A stretch of DNA of 6,035 nucleotides from an uncultured Bacteroidota bacterium. GTDB taxonomy: Bacteria; Bacteroidota; Bacteroidia; Chitinophagales; Chitinophagaceae. Positions 1 to 6,035 of this stretch are shown one piece after another. The stretch's first letter is position 1. Each line of letters begins with the position of its first letter. Position numbers and translations under genes: made by a program. Below the pieces are notes generated by a model. The model made no database searches, had not been told where the DNA came from, and saw nothing but the letters and a program-made list of their open reading frames with translations. Location of the stretch: NCBI GenBank assembly GCA_903906615.1, contig CAIVKT010000462.1:1-6035 (forward strand), given 5' to 3'.

Positions 1-27
1 ACGGCAACTTGTCAACCTTTTAACCAA

Positions 28-1182
28 TTACCTCATTTGCCATGGCCAAAAAGCATTTGCCGTCACCAAGCCCCGTGCCTGCTTTTTCTCCACAAACCAG
101 AACAGCAGTAATGCCGCAAAGAACGCAAGCGGAATGCCTATAAGTCTTGTCCAGATACCATAATAGACATTTCGCCCATCAATGAAATGCGAAACCACAT
201 TATCCGTGAGATAAAAAACCGAAAAATGAATAAGGAATAGGGAATAAGACCGCTCGCCCAGCCATATCATCAGTGGCCTGCTCAAAAACGCCTTGAACGA
301 CTGCGCATTAAATGCCAGCGCTATGACACCCGCATATATAAGCGCGTAGCCAGAATGGAGTATGGGATAATAATGCGGTTCCTGCTCCATATAGGATACA
401 TGATACCATCCGCACCCCAGCAACACCAGCCCGAACAATATAAAGCAGATGCCATGCTTTATATTAAAGTCTTTAGCGGCAAGGAACACACCCATCAGGA
501 AACACAAAGGGTATTCAACGAACTTGCTTACCGAAGACACATCATAAGTGAGCGAGTAAATAAAAGCAAAATGATCCGTGAAAAAGAATTGCAGCCAAGT
601 AGCTAACAATACTGTCACTATTATAGCTCCTGCCACCTTCAGATCACTTATGTCATACTTCTTTGGAAATACAAAGATCACCAGCGGGGCAATGAGATAA
701 AACACTACCTCTATACCCAGGCTCCACCACGCAAGGTTATAATACACCCCATCCCGGTTCACAATGAAAGCCTCTTTAAATGTCTCCAGCCACGAAAACT
801 GCGTGCGCATACCACTCACATTATACCATGTAGGGAATGCGTTATTCTCCCACACCACAAAGGCAGCAAACAAAAGTGCAAAAAAATAAGGTGGGTATAT
901 GCGCTTTGCCCTGCGCTTAAAATAATCTATAACATGGAATTGCCGCTGTCGCCTGATGTAGGGGCGCAGCAATACAACCCCACTCAGCACAAAAAAAAGA
1001 TCAACACCCGACTGCGTGAAATGCTGAAAGTAGTAGCCCGTACCGGGCATACCCAACCGATCAAGGAAATGAACAATATTGGCAGTAAAAGCATGATGAA
1101 AGAAGATCATCAGCGCGGCAATGCCACGGAGCCCGTCTAAGAAATGAAAACGTTCCTGCTTATTGCCTGCTAGGTCACTCAT
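28..1182 (-). CDS. Acyltransferase 3 family membrane protein, probable glycan O-acyltransferase
   Basis: The 384-residue protein has the hallmarks of the acyltransferase-3 family (PF01757, the OafA/NodX/ExoZ type). LDGLRGIAAL at 15-24 is followed by the conserved His pair FFHH at 27-30. GVDLFFVLSG is at 59-68, the basic RRAKRIYPPYF segment at 90-100, WSLGIEVVFYL (the usual WSL-x-E-x-FYL motif) at 153-163, LGERSYSLFLIHF at 308-320, and a closing FVEKK at 363-367. About ten hydrophobic segments indicate a polytopic inner-membrane protein, and the length is normal for the family. Such enzymes move acyl groups, often acetyl, onto sugars of polysaccharides or lipid-linked glycans. It is the last visible gene of a minus-strand sugar operon, 18 bp after the aminotransferase, so modification of the glycan started by those genes is the likely role. 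The exact acyl donor and acceptor cannot be read from sequence. The ATG start has no strong Shine-Dalgarno. The stop lies 28 bases from the left edge, so later operon genes could follow. Confidence 0.93.
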   Translation of the reverse strand: MSDLAGNKQERFHFLDGLRGIAALMIFFHHAFTANIVHFLDRLGMPGTGYYFQHFTQSGVDLFFVLSGVVLLRPYIRRQRQFHVIDYFKRRAKRIYPPYFFALLFAAFVVWENNAFPTWYNVSGMRTQFSWLETFKEAFIVNRDGVYYNLAWWSLGIEVVFYLIAPLVIFVFPKKYDISDLKVAGAIIVTVLLATWLQFFFTDHFAFIYSLTYDVSSVSKFVEYPLCFLMGVFLAAKDFNIKHGICFILFGLVLLGCGWYHVSYMEQEPHYYPILHSGYALIYAGVIALAFNAQSFKAFLSRPLMIWLGERSYSLFLIHFSVFYLTDNVVSHFIDGRNVYYGIWTRLIGIPLAFFAALLLFWFVEKKQARGLVTANAFWPWQMR

Positions 1183-1200
1183 GTATGTGATGAAAAGATT

Positions 1201-2334
1201 TTATTGGCCTATGACTTTTTCTATTGCCTTAAAGATACGCGCCATATCTGCATCCGCAAGGTTGGAGCCTGATGGCAGGCACAATCCATCGGCAAACAAA
1301 CGCTCCGCTATCCCATCGCCATAAAAAGCACAGCCATCAAATACGGGCTGCAGGTGCATAGGCTTCCACAGCGGGCGCGATTCTATATTTTCCTGCTCCA
1401 GTGCCAGCCGCAGGTCTTCTCTTGAAAAACCAGCAACCGAGCTTTCTATAAGTATAGTTGACAACCACCTGTTACTGAAGTAGCCCGCAGGCTCTTGCAA
1501 TAGTGTGATGCCTTTTTTGCCTGCAAAATAATTTTCGTATTGTGCATATACATTCCTCCGCTGCTCCACCCTCTTCGCCAGCACTTCCATCTGTCCGCGG
1601 CCTACGCCTGCACACAGGTTGCTCATTCGGTAATTGTAGCCTATCTGCGAATGCTGGTAATGCGGCGCGGCATCCCTTGCCTGTGTAGCTAGGAAGCGGG
1701 CATCCTCGGCCACTTTTGCATTCTTAGACACCAATGCCCCACCCCCCGATGTGGTGATGATCTTATTGCCATTGAACGACAGCACACCTATATCCCCGAA
1801 CGCGCCGCACCTCCTCCCATCTATTGATGAGCCCAGTGCCTCGGCGGCATCCTCCAGCACGGGTATCTCGTAGCGCCGTGCTATGGCCATGATCTCATCC
1901 ATCTTAGCAGGCATACCATACAAATGCACCGGTATTATGGCCTTAGGCTTTTTGCCCTTGGCTATCCTGTCCTTTATGGCTTCCTCCATCAGTTGCGGGC
2001 TCATATTCCATGTATCCGTTTCGCTATCCACAAATACAGGCGTAGCGCCTACATAAGTTATAGGATTGGCGGTAGCAGAGAACGTCATACTCTGGCAAAT
2101 GACCTCATCTCCTGCTTTTACTCCAAGCAGCACTAAGCCTAGATGCAGGCCTGCTGTGCCGGAGCTTAATGCAGCTACATGCACATCATCGCCAAGAAAC
2201 AGTTCAAGGTCTTGTTCAAAGCCGTTCACATTAGGCCCCAGTGGCGCTATCCAGTTGGTATCAAAAGCCTCCTGTACAAACTGCTGCTCTGTGCCACCCA
2301 TGTGCGGCGACGACAGCCATATCTTATCTTTCAT
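1201..2334 (-). CDS. DegT/DnrJ/EryC1/StrS-family PLP sugar aminotransferase (PglE-like)
   Basis: This 377-residue protein is a full-length fold-type I PLP aminotransferase acting on nucleotide keto-sugars. Visible motifs are SSGTAGLHL at 57-65 (phosphate-binding turn), EDAAEALGS at 161-169 with the PLP-pyridine aspartate D162, the Schiff-base lysine K191 in SFNGNKIITTSGGG (186-199), GYNYRMSN at 232-239, and LCLPSGSNL at 351-359. In the PglE/PseC branch, glutamate-dependent transamination of a UDP-4-keto-6-deoxy-HexNAc gives the 4-amino sugar. The adjacent PglD-like acetyltransferase and PglC-like transferase favour UDP-2-acetamido-4-amino-2,4,6-trideoxy-hexose as the product, but stereochemistry cannot be judged from sequence. 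The gene begins inside the end of the upstream acetyltransferase gene (11 bp overlap, different frame), which suggests translational coupling. A weak AAAAGAG lies seven bases before the ATG. Other sugar aminotransferase functions of this family (perosamine, DesI-like) remain possible. Confidence 0.93.
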   Translation of the reverse strand: MKDKIWLSSPHMGGTEQQFVQEAFDTNWIAPLGPNVNGFEQDLELFLGDDVHVAALSSGTAGLHLGLVLLGVKAGDEVICQSMTFSATANPITYVGATPVFVDSETDTWNMSPQLMEEAIKDRIAKGKKPKAIIPVHLYGMPAKMDEIMAIARRYEIPVLEDAAEALGSSIDGRRCGAFGDIGVLSFNGNKIITTSGGGALVSKNAKVAEDARFLATQARDAAPHYQHSQIGYNYRMSNLCAGVGRGQMEVLAKRVEQRRNVYAQYENYFAGKKGITLLQEPAGYFSNRWLSTILIESSVAGFSREDLRLALEQENIESRPLWKPMHLQPVFDGCAFYGDGIAERLFADGLCLPSGSNLADADMARIFKAIEKVIGQ

Positions 2335-2932
2335 GTTGCGGCTCTTTTACTTTGATCACTTTTGCGGGGTTACCCACCGCAGTGGCATGGTCGGGTATGT
2401 CTTTGATCACTACTGCGCCTGCGCCTATGGTGCACCACTTGCCTATGCGTATGCCCTGTATCACCGTAGCGCCCGCACCTATATGCGTACCCTCGCCCAC
2501 CTGCACATCGCCACACAGCGTAGCATTAGGCGATATGTGTACATAGTCGCCCAGTACACAATCATGGTCTATGGAGGAAGAGGTATTGAGTATACAATGC
2601 GTGCCTACTTGTGTATCGGCATTCACCACAACGCCGGCCATCACCACAGTGCCCTCGCCTATCGCAGCCCGCTTAGATATATGACTGAACCCATGAACCG
2701 CAGTACCAAATTTCACAGTACCAGCCCCACGCTCTGCCACTCTTTTTCTTGTTGCATTCACGCCTATGGCAATGATCATTTTATCTGCGGATTGCACCAA
2801 GGGCTTTTGCACGGTATAGCCACATATGGGCGCTTTGGCAGCATCATCCCACACAGCAATACCTGCAACACCGGTACTTTCCAGTATCTCGATGATCACC
2901 TTCCCATGTCCGCTGGCTCCGTAAACGATCAT
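2324..2932 (-). CDS. Sugar O/N-acetyltransferase of the PglD/NeuD family (left-handed beta-helix)
   Basis: The 202-residue protein matches the two-domain PglD/NeuD architecture. The N-terminal Rossmann-like UDP-sugar-binding domain begins with VYGASGHGKV (3-12), with WDD at 28-30. The C-terminal part from about 85 to 195 is a run of imperfect hexapeptide repeats (IGEGTV, VNADTQVG, VGEGTHIGAGATV, IGKWCTIGAGAVV) forming a left-handed beta-helix. H123 in SIDHDCVLGDYVHISP (120-135) is in the position of the PglD catalytic histidine. VGNPAKVI at 186-193 is the usual closing motif of hexapeptide acetyltransferases. PglD acetylates the C4 amine of UDP-4-amino-4,6-dideoxy-GlcNAc with acetyl-CoA, giving UDP-diNAc-bacillosamine. 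The overlapping downstream aminotransferase would supply that amine. The gene starts at ATG, 11 bp after the sugar transferase stop, with no Shine-Dalgarno but an AT-rich inverted repeat in its place. A NeuD-like O-acetyltransferase role is the main alternative. Confidence 0.92.
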   Translation of the reverse strand: MIVYGASGHGKVIIEILESTGVAGIAVWDDAAKAPICGYTVQKPLVQSADKMIIAIGVNATRKRVAERGAGTVKFGTAVHGFSHISKRAAIGEGTVVMAGVVVNADTQVGTHCILNTSSSIDHDCVLGDYVHISPNATLCGDVQVGEGTHIGAGATVIQGIRIGKWCTIGAGAVVIKDIPDHATAVGNPAKVIKVKEPQHER

Positions 2933-2933
2933 A

Positions 2934-2948
2934 AATAATTCAATTATT
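2934..2948. repeat. Perfect AT-rich inverted repeat at the sugar transferase/acetyltransferase junction
   Basis: AATAATT (2934-2940), one C, then AATTATT (2942-2948) form a 15-base palindrome with seven-base arms. It covers the stop codon of the sugar transferase gene and the position where a Shine-Dalgarno for the acetyltransferase gene would sit. All pairs are A-T with a one-base centre, so a stable RNA hairpin is unlikely. Confidence 0.5.
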
Positions 2949-3582
2949 GATTACCCCTAAACTTCTCCATCGTTGCCGATGTCTCCGAACTAATACCCTC
3001 ACTCCGCAGCACATTCCTTACCGTAAGCAGCAATATCCTGATGTCTAATGCAAAACTAAGATTATTTACATACCACACATCGTATGCAAATTTTTGTTGC
3101 CAGCTTATGGCATTGCGCCCATTCACCTGTGCCCAGCCGGTAATGCCGGGGCGCACATCGTGCCTGTGCATCTGCGTTTCATCATACAGCGGCAGGTATT
3201 CCTCCAGCAAAGGCCGGGGGCCTACGAGTGCCATATCGCCTTTTATCACGTTCAGCAATTGTGGTATCTCATCCAGCGAGGTTTTGCGTACAAACCTGCC
3301 AATAGCTGTGAGCCGTGCGGCATCGGGCAGTAGCTCGCCGTCCTTGGCCCTGCGGTCATTCATGGTCTTGAACTTAATCACCCTGAATATGTGCCCACCC
3401 CTGCCCGGCCTGCGCTGCAAAAAGAAGGGTTTACCGCTATTGGCCACAGCCAGCAACACTACCACAACTATAAAGACCGGCGACAGCACCACGAAAGCCA
3501 CCAACGCAAGTACCCACTCCATCAATGGCTTGATGAACCGTGCATATGCTGTGCGGGAAGGCGGTGTGGCTGCTGCTGGCAA
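2944..3582 (-). CDS. Small monotopic phosphoglycosyl transferase, undecaprenyl-phosphate sugar-1-phosphate transferase (PglC-like)
   Basis: The protein is 212 residues, the size of small bacterial sugar transferases (PF02397; C. jejuni PglC is about 200). One hydrophobic stretch at 22-47 contains a Ser-Pro (34-35), matching the kinked re-entrant membrane helix of PglC. Then come FRVIKFKTM (66-74), the catalytic Asp-Glu pair D104-E105 in KTSLDEIPQL, VGPRPLLEEY (120-129) and RPGITGWAQVNGRN (144-157). The enzyme transfers a sugar-1-phosphate from UDP-sugar to undecaprenyl phosphate at the inner face of the inner membrane, the priming step of glycan assembly. There is no large N-terminal membrane domain, so it is the PglC rather than the WcaJ/WbaP long form. 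It is the first gene of the minus-strand operon. The only plausible start ahead of the membrane helix is TTG at 3582. An ATG at 3522 would delete 20 residues, including the conserved basic residues just before the helix. The sugar is inferred from the neighbours. Confidence 0.93.
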   Translation of the reverse strand: MPAAATPPSRTAYARFIKPLMEWVLALVAFVVLSPVFIVVVVLLAVANSGKPFFLQRRPGRGGHIFRVIKFKTMNDRRAKDGELLPDAARLTAIGRFVRKTSLDEIPQLLNVIKGDMALVGPRPLLEEYLPLYDETQMHRHDVRPGITGWAQVNGRNAISWQQKFAYDVWYVNNLSFALDIRILLLTVRNVLRSEGISSETSATMEKFRGNQ

Positions 3583-3592
3583 TATATGAATA

Positions 3593-3598
3593 CCCTTT
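3593..3598 (-). promoter_or_regulatory. Ribosome binding site supporting a TTG start of the sugar transferase
   Basis: On the minus strand AAAGGG lies ten bases before TTG at 3580-3582. The reading frame is closed upstream by a TAA at 3613-3615, and there is no ATG or GTG between that stop and the TTG. The codons between are ATA, CAT, ATT, GGT, AAG, ATA, GTA, TTT, TCA and CTT. This site therefore favours TTG as the real start, with ATT at 3591 the only other remote option. Confidence 0.5.
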
Positions 3599-3680
3599 AT
3601 TACAAATGAAAGTTAAAGATAATCATAACCGCTACATTTAAGCCCCGATACAGGCAAAAATGAGTTATTATTGTATAGCA

Positions 3681-3713
3681 AAAAGATAAATTAAGGGAGC
3701 CATGAAAAACAAA
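3681..3713 (-). promoter_or_regulatory. Candidate Bacteroidota-type promoter for the sugar operon
   Basis: The minus strand reads TTTG (3713-3710), 21 bases, then TATCTTTT (3688-3681). The Bacteroidota primary-sigma consensus is TTTG/TTG about 17-23 bases before TAnnTTTG, so this differs only in the last base. It would place the transcription start roughly 90 bases before the sugar transferase. Its upstream element overlaps the first codons of the divergent CoA-binding gene. AT-rich sequence makes chance matches easy, so the call is weak. I saw no equally good match for the plus-strand gene in the 3583-3701 gap. Confidence 0.25.
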
Positions 3714-4064
3714 ACAGTGGTATTAGGCGCATCCGAAACAACCACCCGCTATAGCTACCTGGCCGTAAACAAGCTACGCGACCACAACCACGAAGTAATA
3801 GCCATAGGCAAGAAAGCTGGCAAAGTACGCGATGTGGAGATACAAACCACCCAAGTACCATCCGAAGATATAGATACAGTGACCCTGTACCTCAATCCCA
3901 TGCACCAGCAGCCCTACTACGACTACATACTATCCCTAAAGCCAAAGCGCATCATCTTTAACCCCGGCGCCGAGAATGAAGAACTGGAAACCCTCGCCGA
4001 AAAAAACGGTATCAAAGCGATGGAAGCTTGTACATTGGTACTATTGAGTACCGGGCAATTTTAA
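3702..4064 (+). CDS. CoA-binding domain protein (CoA_binding_2, YccU-like)
   Basis: This 120-residue soluble protein is a single Rossmann domain of the CoA_binding_2 type (PF13380), related to the CoA-binding domain of succinyl-CoA synthetase alpha. Visible elements are the glycine turn VLGASETTTRYSYLAVNKL (7-25), HEVIAIGKK (30-38) as the second strand, the LNPMHQQPYYDYIL segment (64-77), IIFNPGAENEEL (84-95) and a C-terminal EACTLVLLSTGQF (108-120). Members presumably bind CoA or a related nucleotide, but no reaction is firmly known for the stand-alone form. The start is ATG with AAGGGAG just upstream (3693-3699), one of the stronger ribosome sites here, though closely spaced. It diverges from the sugar operon and precedes the Cys-module gene by 61 bp on the same strand. 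No functional link to either is evident. Length is typical, and nothing looks broken. Confidence 0.9.
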   Translation: MKNKTVVLGASETTTRYSYLAVNKLRDHNHEVIAIGKKAGKVRDVEIQTTQVPSEDIDTVTLYLNPMHQQPYYDYILSLKPKRIIFNPGAENEELETLAEKNGIKAMEACTLVLLSTGQF

Positions 4065-4125
4065 TTTTCTTTTTACCAAAGAATATTACCCGATTTTACG
4101 TCTATATTAGTAGAGACAATGAAAA

Positions 4126-4938
4126 ATGAATAAACCCGGCTCCATACAAATAACAATCCCCACACCCTGCACTCAAAACTGGGATGAAATGGCACCCGCG
4201 GGCCAGGGACGTTTTTGTGCACATTGCAGCGAAACCGTTATTGACTTTACCAACTACAGCGACAGCGCCCTCTATAATTTCTTTGCAAAAAACAACAGCG
4301 AACATGTATGCGGCAGGTTTCTCGGCACACAATTAGATCGCAACATTCATATCCCTCCACAACCACACAGCCAGTTATACCGGCTCACCGTAGCTTTTGG
4401 CCTTACACTCTTATTCACACAAACACCGCAGTTACTGGCGCAGAGCAGGCCTCCTATTGCAGTGCAAAGTTTGCCAACAAAACTAACCGATATACCCAAC
4501 CATGCGAATCTGGGCATACTGAAAGGCAATATCATGGATGATAAAAAAGAACCCCTGCCAAGTGCAGTAGTACAAGTATTCCAGAATGGCGTTTTAAAAG
4601 GTGGCGCAGCAACAGACTATGATGGAAACTACATTATCACACCATTAGACACAGGGAAATATGATGTAATCGTTCTGTATTATGGCTTCGATTCTATTCG
4701 GCAGACAGGGGTATTGGTCGCTGAAAATAAGACAACAATAATCAATTACAATATGGCTCGTCATAATACAGGACTACAAACCATTATGGTACATACCTAT
4801 GGCAAGATGCGACTGTCAAATAGCGAACGCACTAACAATGAACTAATAGATCAATCTAAAAAGAAAGAAGAATATATACCCCCATCACCGGGCAACAAAA
4901 CCTATACCCGCGAAGAAATAAATAACTCCCCAAAATAA
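4126..4938 (+). CDS. Cys-module / transmembrane / CarboxypepD_reg-like domain protein of unknown function
   Basis: Three parts are visible in this 270-residue protein. Residues 15-64 form a Cys-rich module: C15, NWDEM (18-22), GRFCAHC (28-34; CxxC at 31/34), VIDFT (38-42) and CGRF (62-65). I recognise it from many Bacteroidota proteins that precede a periplasmic domain; four conserved Cys suggest a metal site, which is inference. Residues 84-107 are hydrophobic and form one membrane-spanning helix. Residues 131-198 resemble a CarboxypepD_reg-like beta-sandwich (LKGNIMDDKKEPLPSAVVQV, then GGAATDYDGNYIITPLDTGKYDVIV). The last 25 residues are polar, and TYTREEINNSPK resembles the linker leading into a TonB-dependent receptor plug, yet TAA follows. 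It may be a complete short form or the remnant of a longer protein. AGAG ten bases upstream supports this ATG. The gene appears richer in A/T than the sugar genes. No enzyme activity is indicated. Confidence 0.85.
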   Translation: MNKPGSIQITIPTPCTQNWDEMAPAGQGRFCAHCSETVIDFTNYSDSALYNFFAKNNSEHVCGRFLGTQLDRNIHIPPQPHSQLYRLTVAFGLTLLFTQTPQLLAQSRPPIAVQSLPTKLTDIPNHANLGILKGNIMDDKKEPLPSAVVQVFQNGVLKGGAATDYDGNYIITPLDTGKYDVIVLYYGFDSIRQTGVLVAENKTTIINYNMARHNTGLQTIMVHTYGKMRLSNSERTNNELIDQSKKKEEYIPPSPGNKTYTREEINNSPK

Positions 4939-4974
4939 ATGATCGATCTATAAAAGTCTCACATTACTGGATTA

Positions 4975-6035
4975 CTAACCCAGCCACAGCGCACCACCAA
5001 CACTATCGCGGCTTGCGCCCGTCACACTACTGAGCACATTCACTTCTTCGCGCCACCTCAGCGTGCCTATCAGCGCCATTACCAGGGCTTCTTTATATTT
5101 CACCACATCAGGCTCCGGCACTACCACGGTTACATGGTAGGGTTCCAGCGCCTTTTCTATCTGCATCACGAGGAAGCTATTGAATGCGCCACCACCTGTT
5201 ACTAATAGTTGTGCCTGCTCTTTGCTATGCGGGTATTGCGCCACTGCTGCGGCTACCTGTGTGGCTATATGTGCCACCATAGTATGCAGCAGGTCATAAG
5301 TGCTGTGACCGCTCTCTAATAAATGCGGGAAGGCAATATCCCTCGCCGCTTCATTGCTCAATGATTTTGGTGCAGGTTGTTGGTAATACGATGCTTCATT
5401 CAACCCATCAAGTACCTCCGGCAGCAGTGTACCGTGGGCAGCCATGCTGCCGCCTTCATCCATAATCTTTCCTTCAAGGGCTGCAAGTGTGTTCAATACC
5501 TGGTTGGCCGGGCAAATGTCAAATGCAATGCTGTCCTGCCCTTGCTGCACAGTTATATTGGCTATGCCGCCTATGTTCAGCAGGTAATCATATTCGCCAA
5601 ACAACAGCTTATCTCCTATAGGCACTATAGGGGCTCCCTGCCCACCCAGCGCCACATCCATAGCACGTAGGTCACTGATCACAGGTAGTTGTATGGTAGC
5701 AGCTATAGCTGCGCCATCGCCCACCTGGCAGGTGGTATTGTTTTGCGGCTCATGAAAAACAGTATGCCCGTGGCTGGCTATAAAATGCACCTTATGCCCA
5801 AGGTTATACCGCTCTATAAAGTCATTCACCTGTGTGCCCAGGTACTTGCCATAGCGGGTATGCAGTTTCAAAAAATCACTTACATGCACATCTGCTGCGT
5901 GTCGCAGGTCATTTACCCACTCTTCCGTATAAGGCATACAATCTGCCTGCAGAATGGTATAGCTCCATTGCCCGCGCACCTCTTCCAGTTGCACCAACGC
6001 CAACCCGACCAAAGAACACGCCCACCGACCAAAGA
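4975..6035 (-). CDS. anmK: Anhydro-N-acetylmuramic acid kinase (5' end missing)
   Basis: AnmK phosphorylates and hydrolyses 1,6-anhydro-MurNAc with ATP to MurNAc-6-phosphate in cytosolic peptidoglycan recycling. Family motifs are clear when read from the TTG at 6012. ASHGHTVFHEP is near 79-89 and QVGDGAAIA near 96-104. SDLRAMDVALGGQGAPIVPIGD (114-135) contains the catalytic aspartate and the GGQGAP loop. LNIGGIANIT lies near 145, FDICPANQVLN near 164 (a Bacteroidota variant of FDTGPAN) and LVTGGGAFN near 270. Termination is at TAG (4975-4977). The frame stays open to the right edge and TTG 6012 is not a believable start: the family begins about 15-20 residues earlier with a phosphate-binding G-x-MSGTSxDG loop. 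The codons at 6007-6033 do not spell that loop (they give FGRWACSLV), and the terminal bases contain a short repeat, so sequence there may be wrong. It converges on the Cys-module gene with a 36 bp gap. Confidence 0.93.
   Translation of the reverse strand, partial: FGRWACSLVGLALVQLEEVRGQWSYTILQADCMPYTEEWVNDLRHAADVHVSDFLKLHTRYGKYLGTQVNDFIERYNLGHKVHFIASHGHTVFHEPQNNTTCQVGDGAAIAATIQLPVISDLRAMDVALGGQGAPIVPIGDKLLFGEYDYLLNIGGIANITVQQGQDSIAFDICPANQVLNTLAALEGKIMDEGGSMAAHGTLLPEVLDGLNEASYYQQPAPKSLSNEAARDIAFPHLLESGHSTYDLLHTMVAHIATQVAAAVAQYPHSKEQAQLLVTGGGAFNSFLVMQIEKALEPYHVTVVVPEPDVVKYKEALVMALIGTLRWREEVNVLSSVTGASRDSVGGALWLG
6005..6035. repeat. 11-base direct repeat at the right edge
   Basis: CCGACCAAAGA occurs at 6005-6015 and again at 6025-6035, exactly 20 bases apart. 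The second copy ends with the window. It falls where the anmK phosphate-loop codons are expected but not seen, so an assembly or read-end artefact is a reasonable explanation. Confidence 0.55.

Noticed and set aside
2066..2938. An 873-base open frame on the plus strand opposite the aminotransferase and acetyltransferase genes
   Set aside because: It is antisense to two clearly recognised enzymes, its Tyr/Ala/His-rich stretches mirror the hexapeptide repeat codons, and it has no recognisable domain or ribosome site.
3041..3589. A 182-codon open frame on the plus strand opposite the sugar transferase
   Set aside because: It is fully antisense to a well-conserved PglC-like gene and contains no recognisable motif.
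4052..4092. CGGGCAA / TTACCCG arms flanking the end of the CoA-binding gene as a possible terminator
   Set aside because: The arms have a mismatch, the loop is 27 bases and no U-tract follows, so it does not make a credible rho-independent terminator.
4939..4974. GATCGATC palindrome (4941-4948) in the gap between the two convergent genes as a bidirectional terminator
   Set aside because: It is an eight-base palindrome with no loop and no adjacent T-run; I see no terminator in this gap.
6010..6012. TTG as the start codon of anmK
   Set aside because: The frame stays open to the edge of the window and the family needs an N-terminal phosphate loop upstream, so the gene is partial.

Overview
The window looks like a 6 kb piece of a Bacteroidota chromosome, most likely from the Chitinophagaceae or a close relative. 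This rests on three things. The gene at 4126-4938 carries a Cys-rich N-terminal module (C..NWDEM...GRFCAHC...VIDFT...CGRF) joined to a CarboxypepD_reg-like domain, an arrangement I know only from Bacteroidota. The anhydromuramate kinase has the FDICPAN variant typical of that phylum. Translation starts are mostly AT-rich with weak or no Shine-Dalgarno sequence. The odd length, and a kinase gene that runs off the right edge into unreliable-looking sequence, suggest a complete short contig; that is inference.

Left block (28-3582, minus strand): four closely packed genes read right to left. In order they encode a small sugar-1-phosphate transferase (PglC type), a sugar N-acetyltransferase (PglD type), a DegT/DnrJ/EryC1 PLP aminotransferase (PglE type) and a multi-pass acyltransferase-3 protein. 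Gaps are 11 bp, an 11 bp overlap and 18 bp, so they are probably one operon. Together they would aminate C4 of a UDP-4-keto-6-deoxy-HexNAc sugar, acetylate that amine, load the sugar phosphate on undecaprenyl phosphate, and perhaps O-acylate the growing glycan. The 4,6-dehydratase (PglF type), the glycosyltransferases, a flippase and a polymerase or oligosaccharyltransferase are not in the window.

Middle (3583-4938, plus strand): a 119 bp divergent intergenic region, then a small CoA_binding_2 Rossmann protein, then the Cys-module/transmembrane/CarboxypepD_reg protein. The latter ends abruptly at a segment resembling the linker before a TonB-dependent receptor plug.

Right (4975-6035, minus strand): anmK, anhydro-N-acetylmuramic acid kinase for peptidoglycan recycling, convergent with its neighbour and missing its 5' end at the window edge.

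I see no rRNA, tRNA, CRISPR array, insertion sequence or convincing rho-independent terminator, and no gene-free stretch over 300 bases. I found no clearly undescribed system. The points most worth a second look are the small pgl-like priming operon with an acyltransferase, and the odd architecture and ending of the Cys-module protein.
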